A stretch of DNA of 64,000 nt, taken from positions 1-64,000 of the forward strand of contig JANOAR010000151.1 of the NCBI GenBank assembly GCA_031411235.1, read 5' to 3'. Every line of letters starts with the position of its first letter. The stretch's first letter is position 1. The stretch is from JANOAR01 sp031411235. GTDB lineage: Bacteria; Verrucomicrobiota; Verrucomicrobiia; Verrucomicrobiales; Verrucomicrobiaceae. The position numbers and the translations under genes were made by a program. This document shows, piece after piece, positions 63,526-64,000 of this stretch. Under the pieces are notes generated by a model. That model had not been told where the DNA came from. It saw only the letters and a program-made list of their open reading frames with translations, and ran no database searches.

Positions 63526-63984
63526 CTAGGAGTCCTGCAAGAAATCGCGCCGCTGGTAATAGGGCGGGTGCTTGGCGGCGAGGTTGCGCAGGGACTGGTC
63601 GTCGGCGGCCATGACGGAGGTAGTCCATTCCATGGAGATGGGGGAGAGGGCGTTGACCATGAGGGTGGCTTGATCGAGGAGGCTTTTGTCCTCGGGGTCT
63701 TGCATGAGCAGACTCAGCTCGAAGGCGCTGGTGTGCGGGGGCAGGTGCGCTTCGGGTTCGTGGCCGAAGATCCAGGCGGCGCGGAGGTTGGGCTGCTTGC
63801 GCAGGAAGTCGAGCAGGGGGCCAAGATGGCGCGAGGGATCGATGTCCGGTTTGAAGGCGACGCGGCGGGCGGGGGTGGCGTGTTTCGGTGGTTTTGGCCG
63901 GGAAAGGAGGATGTCCACCATGTCGGGGTCGAGTCCGTATTGGCACTCTGGGAGGCCGAAGTTGATGTAGAGATCGTAGTCCAT
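63526..63984 (-). CDS. small protein upstream of the SEFIR-STAND gene
   Basis: A 152-residue protein starting at 63984 (MDYDLYINFGLPECQYG), no signal, no membrane segment, no recognised family. It contains DPSRHLGPLLDFLRKQPNLRAAWIFGHEP and ends YYQRRDFLQDS. Its stop lies 144 bp before the start of the SEFIR-STAND gene on the same strand, so the two may form one operon. The start is only 16 bp from the window edge, so earlier codons are possible. Confidence 0.65.
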   Translation of the reverse strand: MDYDLYINFGLPECQYGLDPDMVDILLSRPKPPKHATPARRVAFKPDIDPSRHLGPLLDFLRKQPNLRAAWIFGHEPEAHLPPHTSAFELSLLMQDPEDKSLLDQATLMVNALSPISMEWTTSVMAADDQSLRNLAAKHPPYYQRRDFLQDS

Positions 63985-64000
63985 GGGCTGGAGAAAGCTG

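Overview
The window looks like a GC-rich chromosome segment from a member of the Verrucomicrobiota, probably Verrucomicrobiales (Prosthecobacter/Verrucomicrobium-like). The grounds are the DUF1501, DUF1552 and DUF1592/1588/1585 'planctomycete-type' proteins, secreted SGNH and ceramidase-like enzymes with LamG tails, an ECF sigma/FecR-LamG pair, a verrucomicrobial FN3-type protein, and a perfect TGTTC-N4-GAACA palindrome (the form I recall for verrucomicrobial LexA boxes) in front of a Y-family polymerase. No rRNA, tRNA or CRISPR was recognised.

Layout. 0-0.3 kb: the 3' end of an IS3-type transposase plus a decayed second copy of the same end. 0.3-9.3 kb: peroxiredoxin with terminator; a DevBCA/MacAB-like exporter operon with a lipoprotein; secreted proteins of unknown role; a PL6-type polysaccharide lyase. 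9.3-16 kb: biosynthetic arginine decarboxylase (speA), then a large Calx-beta secreted protein behind a PstS-like secreted protein. 16-19.7 kb: Tat-exported DUF1501 protein, nitronate monooxygenase-like protein, and a cyclase-fold protein with a heme-c motif. 19.8-27.6 kb: a three-gene operon resembling pelA plus a pelB split into two genes. 28-33.1 kb: secreted esterase, ceramidase-like and PhoD-like genes. 34-36.7 kb: SGNH-like/MBOAT O-acylation pair. 36.7-40.5 kb: DUF1552/DUF1592 pair. 40.5-41.4 kb: an internally deleted IS4/Tn5-type element with an 8-bp target duplication, followed by palindromic repeats. 41.4-44.2 kb: lpxB, a Gfo/Idh/MocA oxidoreductase and lspA. 44.3-49.4 kb: small protein, NlpC/P60-like protein, amtB and a frameshifted alpha/beta hydrolase. 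49.4-52.3 kb: three-subunit transhydrogenase pntB/pntAB/pntAA. 52.3-57 kb: Y-family polymerase, GDSL hydrolase, rsmH, MazG-like, folK. 56.8-59.1 kb: ECF sigma/FecR pair. 59.3-60.8 kb: a 21-bp-periodic repeat array and a frameshifted FN3 pseudogene. 61-64 kb: a SEFIR/STAND-NTPase/TPR protein with a small upstream partner, a candidate defence module.

Functionally the window mixes housekeeping (envelope lipid A, lipoprotein processing, rRNA methylation, folate, transhydrogenase, polyamine) with a large outward-facing repertoire: polysaccharide export and cleavage, esterases, Tat-exported hydrolase-like proteins and surface beta-sandwich proteins. The best candidates for something new are the reduced Pel-like locus, the SEFIR-STAND module, the 21-bp/heptad-leucine array, and the cyclase-fold protein with a CxxCH motif. 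Protein identities come from motif recognition by eye; no database search was run.
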